NCBI GenBank assembly: GCA_018907035.1
Contig: JACCIC010000098.1
Location: 632,501-696,500 of the forward strand
DNA: 64,000 nucleotides
Direction: 5' to 3'
Origin: Sycobia sp. Sy_11
Taxonomy: Eukaryota > Arthropoda > Insecta > Hymenoptera > Epichrysomallidae
A program made the position numbers and the translations under genes. This document shows positions 40,669 through 53,860 of this stretch, piece after piece (position 1 is the first letter of the stretch; the number at the start of each line of letters is the position of its first letter). Below the pieces are notes generated by a model, which was not told the origin of the DNA, searched no databases, and saw only the letters and a program-made list of their open reading frames with translations.

Positions 40669-41113
40669 ATTACTGAACTTAAATTTTGACAATAACAGTT
40701 GGGTGTTAGAATAGTTAAGACTTTTATGCCTGAAGAGAATGGCAAATTAGCCATTGAAACTTTGCGCATAATAATGATAATGAAAAAATAATTAAGATTT
40801 TTTTTTTATTATCGACTCAGTAGCCATCGATACTCATCATTATTTAAATAAAAATCTATTCGGTTTTTGTTTTTTTTTGTTTGTTTTTTTTTCTGCGACA
40901 ATGAAAACTTGCCGACTCAGCGAAGCGCACTATCAACTAACCAGGACTGCACTTGGGCTCCGTAAACGTCGATGCGCCGGCGGCCTTTGTTTCTGAATAG
41001 TCGACCTTTATCACGTCCGATAGTTCGATCGATTGCGAAACCCGATCTTTAATGCTTTTATTATCCGGCGCCCGTGATTTATCGCCAGTCGTCGTACTCG
41101 TCGTCGTCGTCGC

Positions 41114-41149
<36 letters not shown>

Positions 41150-43129
41150 TGCAGCGGCCTTCGCCAGCGCCGCAGCCCTCGCGCCGAGAGACGCGTGCTC
41201 GGGGCAGCCGTCGTTGACGTCCGGAAAGCTGCTCCAAGCCTTCATCATCGAGGCCGGCGAGCTACTAATAATGCTGGCCTCCTCCCTCGCCGCCGGCCCG
41301 CCGCCGATCGCATCCGATCTCATCGGCACGATTAGTTTCTGCTGATGATCAGCGACGGCCGGTCCAGAATCGCTCGGCGCCGCTCTCCGGGGCGGCGGCA
41401 CGGTGTCTTCGGCGACTGGCTGCTGGCGCGCGGTGACGCTGCCGCTGCACAGGTTCACCGGGTACGAGGATGAGCGGCGGTGCGCGCGCTTCGGGCTCGC
41501 TTTGCTGCTCCAATTTGGCAAAAACTGAAACGAAAATTGGATTTTTACGATTTTAATTCTTAATCCTTAATTTTAATTCTCTTTTGTTATGTTTTGATTT
41601 TTTTTTTTTTTATTTTTTCATACAAATTTCTGTAGGTATATTTATTAAAATTTTATGAAAACTTATATTTGTATCGATCTGCGTTTATCAAATCCATTTA
41701 GAAGCTTCTATTTAGTTCATTCATTTATTTAAATATTTATTAAATAAAAGTAAAATATTGAAGAAACAATTTGTAGAATTTTAGTAAAAGTCCTTGCAAA
41801 TAGTTGTGGTATTAATTTTTCATTAAAGCGTCATTCCCAAATGAAGCAGACAAATATAATTCTATATATATGTATGCGTATAATTCTAAACAAGGTCAAT
41901 AATTGTACAATAGCATTTGTATCTTATAATGATGCAATAGAAAACAAACATGAAAGCATATAAATTCAGTGTAACTTCATGCAGTTATGATAAGTTTAAT
42001 GCTGATTAAGTGATGAATGTTTCTTAAAATTTTTAGTTCTATTTGGGATACTTAGCATTGATAGCACAATTGCTCAACAGAAATATCATTCAGTTATGTA
42101 CTTACATTCAATTAAGTAATTTTTTGCAAATATAACTATTATTATAATTGTAAGATTTTTTTTTCTAGACTGAATTTTTATGATTACAGAAGAATTTTAA
42201 TTACTTACCAAGGACGGATCTATTTCAGTTAGTAAAGCTGGTTGATTCTTCTCAACAGCTTTTAAACATATAAGTGTAGCCTCGGCTAAATTTTCTTGAC
42301 AAAGAAAAGCCCATGGCTCTAGACAAGAGAGTAAATGTTCTTTGTCGGACAGAAGCCAAGACAACTTTTGCGATAATGAATGATCCTCTAAACTAAAAAT
42401 ATACATTATGTTAACTTTTATATAATTTAATATTTTTTGGAAACCAACCTCTTATATAACCACAGTATATCTTTATGTGAAACAATTCTAATAGGGAGAT
42501 TAGCGTGATATTCATCACAGTCACGAATTGTTGGAGAAGTAGCCAGAGAGGGTTGAAGCCAATTTAATCCTTGAATAAATGCCCAGCAATCAGGTTCACC
42601 CTAGAATTCAAAATGTAATTTTTCTATCTTAGATTAAGTAATTTAACTTTTAAACCATTTTTCAAATATCGTAGTAATTATTAGCACTTTTGTATCCTTA
42701 ATATACAAATTAAAATTGAAAAAATAATCAACCGGATTAAAATTCAACTTATTGTTATTTAGACTTTATTCAATTTATTGTTATTATGTTCATTTACGTA
42801 TCTATAAATATACAATTAATAATTATCATTATAAGCTTTGCTTAGCAAATCTAAAATCCTAATTATTACTCTGGTAACGTATATTTTTGGAACATATACA
42901 TATAAAATAGAATCAAATGCTAACTAAACTTTTAGAGTCGAAAACTCACTTGAGTATTAAATACACGACAACCATGTTTAAAAATTCTCTCCATGACATT
43001 GTGCAACCTATTAAGACCACCATAGACATTCCAGACATTTGATACTTCGTTGGTCAGCAGTCCTTCGACTATTGACCGAAGACTTTGCAATAATTGCCAT
43101 TTCTCTCTATCACTGATCTCTTTTGCCAT
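27948..43129 (-). CDS. RUBCN: Rubicon (RUN domain, cysteine-rich Beclin-1-interacting protein), 13 exons
   Basis: Rubicon binds the Vps34-UVRAG-Beclin complex and Rab7 and restrains autophagosome and endosome maturation (family knowledge). Exons in gene order: 42950-43129, 42449-42600, 42209-42392, 40942-41524, 39740-40227, 34746-34917, 33349-33480, 32026-32240, 29821-29954, 29173-29355, 28876-29058, 28632-28785, 27948-28181. They sum to 2994 bases, 997 residues (human 972). The RUN domain spans about 5-170. A Ser-rich, low-complexity stretch has a 13-Ala run (about 295-307). Conserved blocks are APEFSSSWSFE, KKSFIEDGGSSVLPMATG, ENAHFSISE, ASELKWLVSE and EWAPPRPQIIF. The C-terminal Rubicon homology domain (about 748-985) has zinc-type pairs CAGC, CTGC, CQARGFVC, CDNC and CKRC, and ends near RLQAR. 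ATG 43129 is the first in frame; upstream in-frame TTG is not used. Confidence 0.95.
29461..29520. other. GC-rich patch with a perfect hairpin in Rubicon intron 9
   Basis: A roughly 60-base GC-rich patch in an AT-rich intron. GTGGCGC at 29502-29508 and GCGCCAC at 29513-29519 pair perfectly around TACC. No family was recognised. Confidence 0.6.
29999..30062. repeat. (GA)n microsatellite
   Basis: A GA run of about 64 bases, 45 bases upstream of Rubicon exon 9; it reads as a CT-rich tract in the gene's direction. Confidence 0.97.
30480..31130. other. GC-richer non-coding island in Rubicon intron 8
   Basis: About 650 bases of higher complexity and GC content than the rest of the intron, with no exon that fits the Rubicon frame. 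It may be an intronic enhancer or an unrecognised old insertion. Confidence 0.45.
31481..31727. mobile_element. MITE-like foldback element with TA target duplication
   Basis: Termini 31481-31498 and 31711-31727 are near-exact inverted repeats of TACACTGAAAAAAATAT type. The arms pair further inside: 31520-31539 with 31666-31686. The outermost TA on each side may be the target duplication, as for Tc1/mariner-type elements. There is no coding capacity. A second, partial copy is at 63391-63565. Confidence 0.7.
34654..34698. repeat. (AT)n microsatellite
   Basis: A TA run of about 44 bases just downstream of Rubicon exon 6; a short GT run follows on the plus strand. Confidence 0.95.
34918..39739 (-). 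other. Rubicon intron 5, 4.8 kb
   Basis: AT-rich with poly-T tracts (34950-34980, 36028-36049). Both strands were read for exons and nothing fits a gene. The longest open frames are under about 65 codons. Confidence 0.65.
40626..40666. repeat. (AT)n microsatellite in Rubicon intron 4
   Basis: A TA run of about 41 bases. Confidence 0.97.
41093..41162 (-). repeat. Coding trinucleotide repeat in Rubicon exon 4
   Basis: GCC/GTC units on the plus strand; in the Rubicon frame they encode a 13-Ala run followed by a Thr-rich run with Ser. Such repeats vary readily in length. Confidence 0.9.
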
Positions 43130-43729
43130 CTTGACACTTTTGCTGTCTCGCAACTTTGATCGTCAATATTAATCCTCGGGAACGATATTACACTTGACAA
43201 ATGCATTCCAAAAATTTCTACCAGGACTCCGTTAATGTCGCATTATGAAAGAAAAAACTGTGCGGACATACTGCAGTCACATGCCGTAAATCCTCCAGTC
43301 GAAAACTGATGAGTAATCGCTCATATTATGCTATTATTATGATTGCACCGCAGCGTCGAGTAACAAATATGTGTAAGAGTCAGTGATAACGTCGATTACG
43401 ACGAACACCTCTCCTTCCTCCAAATAACTCCGGACGAATTGATAGGAAAACAAACTTTTGAGGTTACATCCTTGTGTTCTCATATCACTAATCACTGGTA
43501 GCGTGTTTACTTTCCAACCTCTGTACTTGTAATAAACTATCGCAACGTTACGAGGTGCACAATAATCGAACTTTCCTATTTATCACATTTTGACTTTATT
43601 ATTTTTTTATAGAAAAATAAGTCACAAAAGTGACAGTAGAGCTTCGTTTCTGGATTCTGATTATGAGAATCAGCTGATTTGCTCAAGTGTGGCCGTGACT
43701 CGTGCGCGCCCGCGGCCCACCCGCTTTAA

Positions 43730-43880
43730 TATATATATAATATATATATATATAGATATATTATGTGTGTGGTGTGTGTGGTGGTGGTGTGTGTGTGTGT
43801 GTGTTGTGTGTGTGTGGTGGTGTGTGTTGTGTTGTGTGGTGTGTGTGGTGTATAAAGTTGTGTGTTGTGTCTGTGTATGT
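43730..43880. repeat. (TA)n then irregular GT/GTT-rich repeat
   Basis: A broken TA run followed by about 110 bases of degenerate GTGTG/GGTGGTG/TTGTG units. Confidence 0.95.
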
Positions 43881-45944
43881 TGTTGTGTCCGAGAAATATA
43901 ATCCGCTAGCATCAAGGTATGCTTAATTTGCGGTAACTATGCGGTATGAAAGGAGTGATTGAAATCTTGCATATTTCACTTCAGTAGGTTGAACTATTAA
44001 TCTCAAAAGCTTTAATTTTTAACGAGAATAGATAATAAATAAATAAATAAAAAATTTATCCAGCCTATTTTTGCAAATTCAAATTTTTCTACAAAATATG
44101 AAAAATTTCTTGGCATGCGACAACGAAAAAACGACGATCTATATATTTTAATAATGTATTTATTATATGCACACTTACCCAGTTTTATAAATACCTTCCT
44201 CCGACAGCGACTTGTCACAATTTGTCGCGATATGAAATTCAATTATGGTTTTAACACACGCGCGGATTTTCACTCTTCCACATCTATAATAGAGCCGCGC
44301 ATTGATTAAAAATAAATATAATAATGCACAGTTTTAATATATATTATGCTTTGACATACAAAGTATAGATGATATATTCGTATATAGAGGATTTTTCTAC
44401 TGATTTCTATAATACTATTTTCTACAACATTCTACAGGTTATATCATTTAAAAAGACAAACACTATTCAAACACATATCTGCCTATATATATATATATAT
44501 AATATAGTGACAATTCATACTTAAGTATACGCTTCTTGGAGTATAAAATAAGCACACGTGTTTAAATATATACCTACATATGTATATATTACTGTAGTAA
44601 AAATGTTGCCTTATCGTTATAATATTCTAGTAGATAGAACTAATAGATAAAATTTATTAAAAATTCGTCGATTGTTTTGACATATACAATATGCGTTTAG
44701 ATACTATAAAGTTCAAGTTTAAAATATATTTTAAGGCGTTTTTTTTCTGGACCGGTTAATTTCTGTAACTTATCAGTTCAAATTATATTAAACTATGTCA
44801 TTTTTTTCTAGTACATAATACACAAATACGAGTGCGTTATGTTTCTAATGTTTAAAGCAACTTAGATCACTTTATTACACGTTTCTATATTTAAGTCCTT
44901 GAATTAAAAAGATCGGTGTAGTAGTTATATAAAATCTTTTACTTAACAGTTATATCAGTTGCATAGTATAGGTACTCGAGCTTGCAGTTGCACTTAATCG
45001 GGGGGCGAGCGGAATACCGGAGTAGAAAAATGCTCGAACCCGATTATCAATCGTCAAATGAGCGTCAGGCGTGCGATCGGCACTATACTTATATATGTAT
45101 ATACAATTTAACCATCAATATATAAATCTTATTGTTTCAAGACATTTATATGCTATCAAGGTGCTTATTTTGTTTTTATAATGTGAATTGACCCCCTCGT
45201 CCACTGTCGGATTAATCGTTTACGATAAGTATCGTAACTACGGACTTTCGCTATAGGAACAGGAATTTAACATAAATAAATTTGCTGTATGATAAATGTA
45301 ATAAAAAAAAAATATTCACATTTAAGCGGCATAAAAAATAAAAACAGAAAATTAACTAATATATACAGATTTTTTTCTGTTCTTGTATTAAAAAAACTAT
45401 TTGAATGGCTTTCGATTAATAAGTTTTTATTGTAATAATTAATTAATTTTTGACAACGAAGCCGTGTAAGTTCTCGATAGTATAGGAATAACCAATTTAA
45501 GATATCACATTTCATCATGCACGATCGATTTATGTAAATCATTTATTCATTACAACATTGAAAACGACCGCTTTCACAATTCTATATAAATATTTGTAAA
45601 ATTTTGATATCATTGCATTGCTAATCATTGAGCATTGAATACTATATTATATATCACATACTGTATATTATTCGTTTCATTGCATTTTTATACTCGTAAA
45701 AAAAATCGTTTTAATTCGATAAGTTTAAGTCTTTACTTAAATCGATCGAACAAACATCCACGAGCCCTCGTTTCACCTTCTTTCGAGACTGCGCCGTCAA
45801 TACTTATAAGAGATTTTATACAGTTTGAAATCCAAATAAATTAAAAATGTAACCATATATAAGCTTGGAATAAACGTAAAATGTGAATTTTGAAACTTTT
45901 CCGATCCATTGCGTTTCTTTGTTGCTCAATCTACTGATTTTACG

Positions 45945-45947
<3 letters not shown>

Positions 45948-46001
<54 letters not shown>
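45948..46001. repeat. (AT)n microsatellite
   Basis: A TA run of about 54 bases. Confidence 0.97.
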
Positions 46002-46003
<2 letters not shown>

Positions 46004-46170
46004 CTGACAAATGCAGTTTGTTCAGAGCTTTTGCCTCAGTCTCCAATTTTCAACAATCACTGCGTAAATTTGAAATAAAGTCAACTATAATGACAATAGC
46101 AATACGCTGACTAAAACGAGATCGACATCAATTTTCTGCGAGTATATGGACTAATAGCGTTTAATCGATG

Positions 46171-46172
<2 letters not shown>

Positions 46173-46248
<76 letters not shown>

Positions 46249-46249
46249 A
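46173..46249. repeat. (AT)n followed by (AAT)n
   Basis: About 50 bases of TA, then about 27 bases of TAA units. Confidence 0.97.
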
Positions 46250-46589
46250 CTGAAAGCATACTCCAGTTTGGCAAATCCTTTCGATAAATCTGCAGCTTTT
46301 TATCGAAGTTCCGATTGCTGTTCGTTACGTCTTGAGATATTTTGCTAAAACTTATAAAAACTCTTTTCAATGTTAATAGCATCCCGTATTACGTATGATC
46401 GTCCAGTATACCGATATTCGAAACCTTGGAATTCAGGGCAGACGACCATCTGAATATTGGAGCGGTAAGAAAAAAAAAAAAAAAATTACATCGGTACACT
46501 TATTCGACGCGACACGCTCCACTACCAAATGGAACGTAAAAGAGACAAATTGTTAAAATCTTGAAAATATGCTCGCAATCCCCTGCGAC

Positions 46590-47040
46590 GCCCGGGCATA
46601 ATTTTAGTATAATCGTGTGTTCGGGCGCTGGTTCGGGCGATTTATCAATTCGGAGTCGTACAGCGAGACCCGGGGGGTTTCGTTTGTACGGCCAGGACTT
46701 GCTTTGTAACGCTTAAATTTCAGAATTTTTTTTTCCTCGAGAGGTCTTTTGCCACGAGCACGAGAAACCCCGAACTGAGCACTTTTGGCGCGCCCATCGA
46801 CGTGTTTTAACGTAGGATTAAACTCAGAAATCTGAGCTCCGTGTGATTCTAAGATAGAACTATATATGGCCGTTGTAAAGAAGAACCGAATACTTCTAAT
46901 AACCAATGGTCCTCGCTCTGTTTCAAGATTGCAGTCCATTACGTTCTGCCACTTTTTATCGTACGAATTGCTTCTGTGTCGATACGGGACTTTATAATTA
47001 ATATGCAACAGCCTATAATGATGGCGCCCTTTACCATTTC
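46590..47040. other. GC-richer island with a 134-codon open frame, function unknown
   Basis: This block is clearly less AT-rich than its surroundings. On the minus strand 46604-47008 is open for 134 codons from ATG, with no recognised domain, signal peptide or transmembrane segment. It also has a small palindrome, CTCAGA-AA-TCTGAG, at 46823-46836. It may be a conserved non-coding element, an orphan exon or chance. Confidence 0.35.
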
Positions 47041-47602
47041 AATGGGAACAAATCAGTTCATCGATTTTACTTCACTTTGCATGCGAATCATTTTTCTTTA
47101 TTTTACACAACTATATTGTCTTGTCTTGATTTACAGAAAATATTTAACATTGTAATTTTAATAAATATATCTGATCATTTCTGTCGAGCTCGTCTGTTCT
47201 GTCAAGTATCAGAGGTCCGATGTTAGAATTGTCCGAATATATACATTTGAATTATTTCTAGATTATAATTAATAAAAGGGCATAAAGAAATTATATATAC
47301 AACATATTTGATTTCTTGAATTTAAACTTTATTCACGTATATACTTAAATTTAATAAATCTTATAGTACCATATAAATTCCATTGCGTATAAATCAATTC
47401 TTCACGTTTATTCGGCGCTTGTTAGCGTAAAAGCACATGAAATTTATACATATAGTTCTTATCAATATAGAAAAACTGCCGAGAGTCCTTTTGTATCATC
47501 GATTGAGGATCACCGACCATTTGAAACATACAATCTCAAGCGCACTTTATTTTCGCAAGAACAAATTTATATGGTCACACAAGCTTACGATCACACACAC
47601 AT

Positions 47603-47615
<13 letters not shown>

Positions 47616-47656
<41 letters not shown>
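47616..47656. repeat. (AT)n microsatellite
   Basis: A TA run of about 40 bases preceded by CATA units. Confidence 0.95.
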
Positions 47657-47658
<2 letters not shown>

Positions 47659-47944
47659 GCGTATCTATATAATAGTATACAATTAATCAATCCGCTTTTA
47701 CTTAAACCTTACACTTTTTTCCATCTTTTTTATATGTATATATATATATATAATAAAAAAGGAAAAAAAGATAAACATATTTTAAAATAACAAAATTGTT
47801 CTACTTGTATTTAAATACCTATTATTATTATATATTATCTTCAATAAAAATAAAACATAAATCGCCACACGTGGACGATCAAAAATCTGAATAATATTTC
47901 GGAATAAGCACTCAAAGTCGATGTATACATATACATATCAATTA

Positions 47945-47965
47945 TACATATATATATATATACAT

Positions 47966-48012
<47 letters not shown>
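47945..48012. repeat. (TA)n with TACA interruptions
   Basis: Compound TA/TACA microsatellite. Confidence 0.95.
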
Positions 48013-48014
<2 letters not shown>

Positions 48015-48420
48015 ATTAAGTGTATAACTTTTATGGTTTTAAATGCTATATGAATATAACTAAATAAATAATTATTATAATTGATTCGTGGTGTGATGAC
48101 GCAACACAATATTAACGTTAAATATAACAAGAAACACGTATATATATAATAAGTCAGAAATACGCAAGTAAGATTTGTATACGTATTCGTAAACATTTGC
48201 ATTTATTCTGTACACTCGAATGCAGATAAAAGCGTTGTACATCAGACGATTTTTCTATAAGTATTAATATGTAGAGCTCTGTACGAATGATGTGTACAAA
48301 AGTACTCAGTATGCGGCTTCACTTTTGTTAATTTTGTTTACATATACATATAATAAATCAATCGAAGAAATTATACTGTGCCCAATGGCACGCATGTGCA
48401 TTGAGAATTCATGATTTCGA

Positions 48421-48426
<6 letters not shown>

Positions 48427-48481
<55 letters not shown>
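48427..48481. repeat. (AT)n microsatellite
   Basis: A TA run of about 55 bases. Confidence 0.97.
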
Positions 48482-48484
<3 letters not shown>

Positions 48485-49768
48485 CATATGTTTCGGCTAT
48501 TTCAAGAATATTTATATTTTTTACGTACTAAATACTTTCTTTTATAGCTGCATTATTCGAATAAATTATTTATTTCCTGAATTACTAAATTACTGTATCA
48601 ATTGATCCTATAAGCGTAAATGGTAATCTATAAAATGACTGTAAAAATGATTCCATATTATTGTTAAAAAAAAAAGTATGAATTGCTTGAAATGTTTCTC
48701 TCGACGCACATTTTGCATGTCGGCATTACAGTGTGCTTTTTTTCCTATTTACAAAACAAAGTATATATTATAGCTTTTTCAGAAAAATCATGTGAGGCAG
48801 GGAGAGAATAGACCAAATGTTATTATATTTATTTTCCCTTTCAAAGTAACATTAAGTAAATTCTTTGGGAGATCGTTTCTCTCAAACGACTTTCGGAGTT
48901 TGATTGAACTACAGAAGCAGTCTGATGCTAAACAAGTCTTAAGAACTCGATTTTATGAATATTAACAAAAGTCGGTATTAATTATGGTTAAATTAAAAAA
49001 TGTACAGAATTATATATACTTGTCACTTAATTAGTTGTTACTTCTGTACTTACAAAGTATATTTTTGTTTTAATTCTTTTGATCAGATTTGCAAGTCTCA
49101 TTAGCAAATGAAAAGGTAAAGTTTTAATCTCTTTCATAATTGCAAAATAATTTCATTCCTCTTTAAAAGTATTTTTATTACAAAAACACGTCAATTAACA
49201 ATCAATTTTCGCATAATTTTAAATTTACTGATATATAGGAATCTGCTTTATGTAAAATGTTACATATAAGAATCGCGAGTGTCAAAGTTCATAAAATGTT
49301 TTGCGAATTCGTAAAATATGTTAACTTAATGAACTACTTAATGAACATCCATTGGTAAAAAATACATATTATATTATAATCTAAATACGTAATTAATACA
49401 TAATACATGTTAATATATTTAATATACACATAGAATAGATAATTTTAATTATATTTAATTTATTCACTCATCAATCTATGAACTTCGAACTTTGTAAATG
49501 AATGAACTAATGGATGTCAATAAAATTGACAGTTGTTAAAAAATTTGTAAATAATGCAGAATACAAAATCTTATTTACCTATTATTTTATTGTATTTATA
49601 ATAAATTTTATAAACAATTCTCTATGGTGAATTATTTTTGTTTCATTAAACACATTTTAAGAAGCTTTTAATAAAACATGACTAATTTTTATATCGTTCA
49701 CACAATTTTAAGTTTAAATATGATCAATTGAGTTTAAAGCATTACACAAAAGAACCAGATATCTATTA

Positions 49769-49769
<1 letters not shown>

Positions 49770-49812
<43 letters not shown>
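49770..49812. repeat. (CT)n(TA)n compound microsatellite
   Basis: About 26 bases of CT followed by about 17 of TA. Confidence 0.95.
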
Positions 49813-49813
<1 letters not shown>

Positions 49814-52800
49814 CTATGATTATAGAATAGTACAATAGTAATTGCAATTGATATATATTAACAACTCAAATTTTTATTAAACACATCATTTGGCACATGA
49901 GCATCTTTCATGTTCTATTTCATACATAGTTAGGTAATTTTGCTCCGTGCTTCGTTGTAAAAATTATAAACTATTATGCAAAATAAAGTAAAATTCATTC
50001 GATAAAAAAATTTTTACCAATCCACTCCCAGATAATGAAAATAGGCAAATTATAATAAAAAATATATAAAATATATACAGATTTAATTAGTTTCTTTTAA
50101 ATATATAATTCATATAATCAGCTCTCATAGGATTCAATAAAAATTGTAAATACATTATTTAAAATATTATATGAAATATTATTAAAATTTATTGATGATG
50201 TAAGTCTAGTTATAGAGCCATTTGATTGCATTTTTCTTTTCTAAAAAATATAATTTATCTATAAGATACTGATTCTCAAAATTGGCATTCAATAAAAATT
50301 AATTAAATTTTTTATTGAATTTTATTAGAGCTAATTATATATATTTTTGCATATATTTTTTTATAGAAATTTGTTTATTTCAATTTGCTGGAAGCTGAAT
50401 GGTAAATGTTCATAACTCATTTCATAATCATTCAGTTGATATACGGAAAATTTATTTATAAATTTTAAACGATTTCAGTCGTCGTTTAGATTTACTTACA
50501 AGTTTCCTCGTCAATTTCCTAGTAACAATTTATTCAATAAATCGTTCGATTTTAAATGACATTTAGTAAGAGTATTTATAAACATAAATATACGCATAAA
50601 ATAGTATTTGTTTTAAATTACCGGATAATTTGATTGTATAATTTAATATCTTTGTCTATGTATAAATAAATATATTATGCATACGCCCCTATAAATATTT
50701 ACATGAAATCGTCTTTAATTTATATACGAATCTGTCCTGGAATAAAGTATTAGAACAGTCATTTTTTAATTTATTTAATTTGTAAGATTTACAAAAAGTC
50801 ATTGTATAACATACATTATTACGTAGATTCAAGTTAATTGACTAATCTCTTTTAGTGATTTTTTCATGATGGACGCGTATAGATCGAAGGATTTCTTCTC
50901 TTCAATCTAAATTAAATTTTTATAATCAATCGAACAATTTTCAGGATGTAACATTCTGATGCTTAAATAATAAACTATTAGAAACATTACTTATTTGTGT
51001 AATAATTAATTTACAAACATAAATTAATTGATTCAAAACAATAAAATACAATTAGAAAACTAAATAATTGGATTAAAATATTATACCAAAACATTCAATT
51101 AAAAATAAAGATGAAATTTAATATTTTAAACAAAAATATCCAAGAAAATTAGCAAACAAAGAATGTTTTCCTATAGTTCATTGCATCTTACTACAATATC
51201 AATTACATTTTGAGTCGATTTTATATAACTATATTTGTCAGTTATTTTCAATTAAATATTTCTATTATCTATTTTATAACACCGAGACGCTGATATAAAT
51301 ATATACAGAGTATATTTTTTTGTGCATTTCCATTTTATGGAAAATTTCCCTTGAGCAGCTGCAACATTCTGACGATTATTCCACATCCTTATTTTTCTAT
51401 TAATTATTTTTTATTTTGTTGAGCATCATTTGCGAATCAATGCTACATTTGTCAGTAACAAGTTTAATAATTGATGAATTACTTCATAAGCTACACATAT
51501 TGCAAACATGTAACTTTTTGTTGTCAGATACAAAAACATGAAGTATTAGAAATAATGATAAAATTTAATGGAGAATACAATTTTAGTTATAATGTTTATA
51601 CGATAATAATTTTTATTATAAAAGTAACTAGGAGAAATATTAATCATTTTATGTTTATCTTACGATTTTTATCTCAGTGCATACACAGTTCACTTAAAAA
51701 ATCTAAAATAAGAGAAATATTATTTAAAAAACTTTATATATTATGATGAAAAAGCCTTATGCCAGCTTTTACAAAATTACATTTTTTATCAAGATCAGTA
51801 CAAATAATTATGGTAAGGCAATACATTTTGATTTTCTTTGTAGAACGATGGCATATAATTTTTTTAAAAAATATATTTTTCTTCAACAAGTCTAAGAATT
51901 TATAAAATCTTTTAAATAATACTCTTCTTTTTCAGTAAACTGTTATGCCTTAAAAAAAAGATCATAGGTGAATGATCAGAGCATGTTTTCATTAATTTTA
52001 TAATAAAAAATATGTACAAAAATCCATTGATTCTCCACTCAATTACCTTCATCAATAAATTTATAGACAATCATCAGATTCATTTAACTAATTAAATATT
52101 ATGCATTATGGCCATTGATATTAATTTTAGTTTTTGAGGCCTTTTTTATTAAATATCTAAATGACATGATTTTTAAATCTTTAAAAGTATTAAAGATTTA
52201 AAATAGAAAACTTATGTTCTTTCTTTAATCTGTTCTATTTCAATTCTAATGCTTATAATGTATTATGAACTAATAAAGTAGCTTTAATTGAAATAGTATG
52301 TATATTACTTCAATACATCAAATCTTCTTTGCATCATTTATTTAATATATAAGAACTGATCAATATGTAATAAACTAATAAAGTAACCAAAATAATAAAT
52401 TTGATCATATATTTATGACTGGTCATTTTATTCACAAAACATGAGTAAAAAAGTTATTTAAATATTAGACATTATATGAATACATATTAGTGTAAAAATT
52501 TAATAAAAACCTTCTTGCTTTATATCTGATCAAGTATAATTATTAAAAAATTAGCAAAAAATTATATAGGAATCAGCAGAATAATTTAAAAATTGCTACA
52601 TAAATATCAGATACATTATATGTATTAAAATTAAATAGAAATCTTTTTTATACTAACTTAATGCTTACAAATTAACATATTTAATTAGCTTAGAGTAGTA
52701 ATGAACTATAGTTCTGCCATATATATAAATAAATAACACAACTATTATTAAACATAACTATACGTTTCTTTTAAGAATAAACAAAATCAAAATAACATAT

Positions 52801-53860
52801 CTCAATTTACAAAAATCAAATCACAATTTACACAATTAATAGTTCTAATTTGAAGTTCATTGACTCGTCGTTTATTTCATTTTACGACTGTTAGCGAACA
52901 AGTAAAAAACTATGAAGAAATTGTATACATGTTATGTTATGCTTTTCAAATATGATTTTACTTTTTACTGGGATAACTGCAATAATTTAAATTATTTTCC
53001 ACAATAAAATAAAAAAATTCTATTCTGGATTTATAATATTGATTGTTTGTATTAATATTTTATAATTTAATTATTTAATAATGTAACTTTTTAAAATGAA
53101 ATAAATAATACAAAAAAGAACTAATAGAAAAATGAAATTCATAATTCTGTAAACAATGCTACATGTTTCAGAAAAATCAAATTGTAAGCAAAATCCATAT
53201 TCACAAACAATCTATGCATAATTTTTTACCAATAAAAATTCATAAAATAATTTTTAAACTCTCAAGAGCAGACTTAAAAGTTTTAATTAAGATTAAAATG
53301 TATTTACAAATATAACTCTATTTGAGTACCCTATGGCCCTTTAAAGGAAATTTAAGAGTAAGTTCACTTCTCTGTAATTAATTAATTGCATGCACTAAAA
53401 ACTTTATTTTCAAATTATTAATGAGATAAATGAATGCTATTTCAGTATTAAATAGTTTGTCATCAATATTTAATATAAACTTCGTAATTTACATAGAAGT
53501 TATACTCAAAAAACATAATACCACGTTTGGTTTTCTCAATTTATATTTATTATTTACTAATAAATACTTATTAATTTAAATAAAACTATATTAAATAAAA
53601 CCTATATTTTTTATGTCAAATGAGACAATATCAATTCAAATATAAGCCGTGAGATTTAGAAAAATGATTTCTAAGAATTAGATTCTTAGAATGAGATTCT
53701 AAGAATATCCATTCATTATTTACTACACAGTCGCGAACTACCTATTAAATTTATCCCTAAGGGTAATTAATTATAGTCATAAAAAGTTCCTCTCTTTTTC
53801 TCTCTCTCTATATGTTTCTTCGTTATTTTATATAATTATTACATTTTAACCGATGGACGG

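Larger units (their letters stand above)
43130..53860. other. Long gene-free region between Rubicon and ear
   Basis: About 10.7 kb. The first few hundred bases probably hold the Rubicon promoter and 5' UTR. The rest is AT-rich with many microsatellites. One GC-richer island at about 46590-47040 stands out. No exon of a known family, tRNA or hairpin RNA was recognised. Confidence 0.6.
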
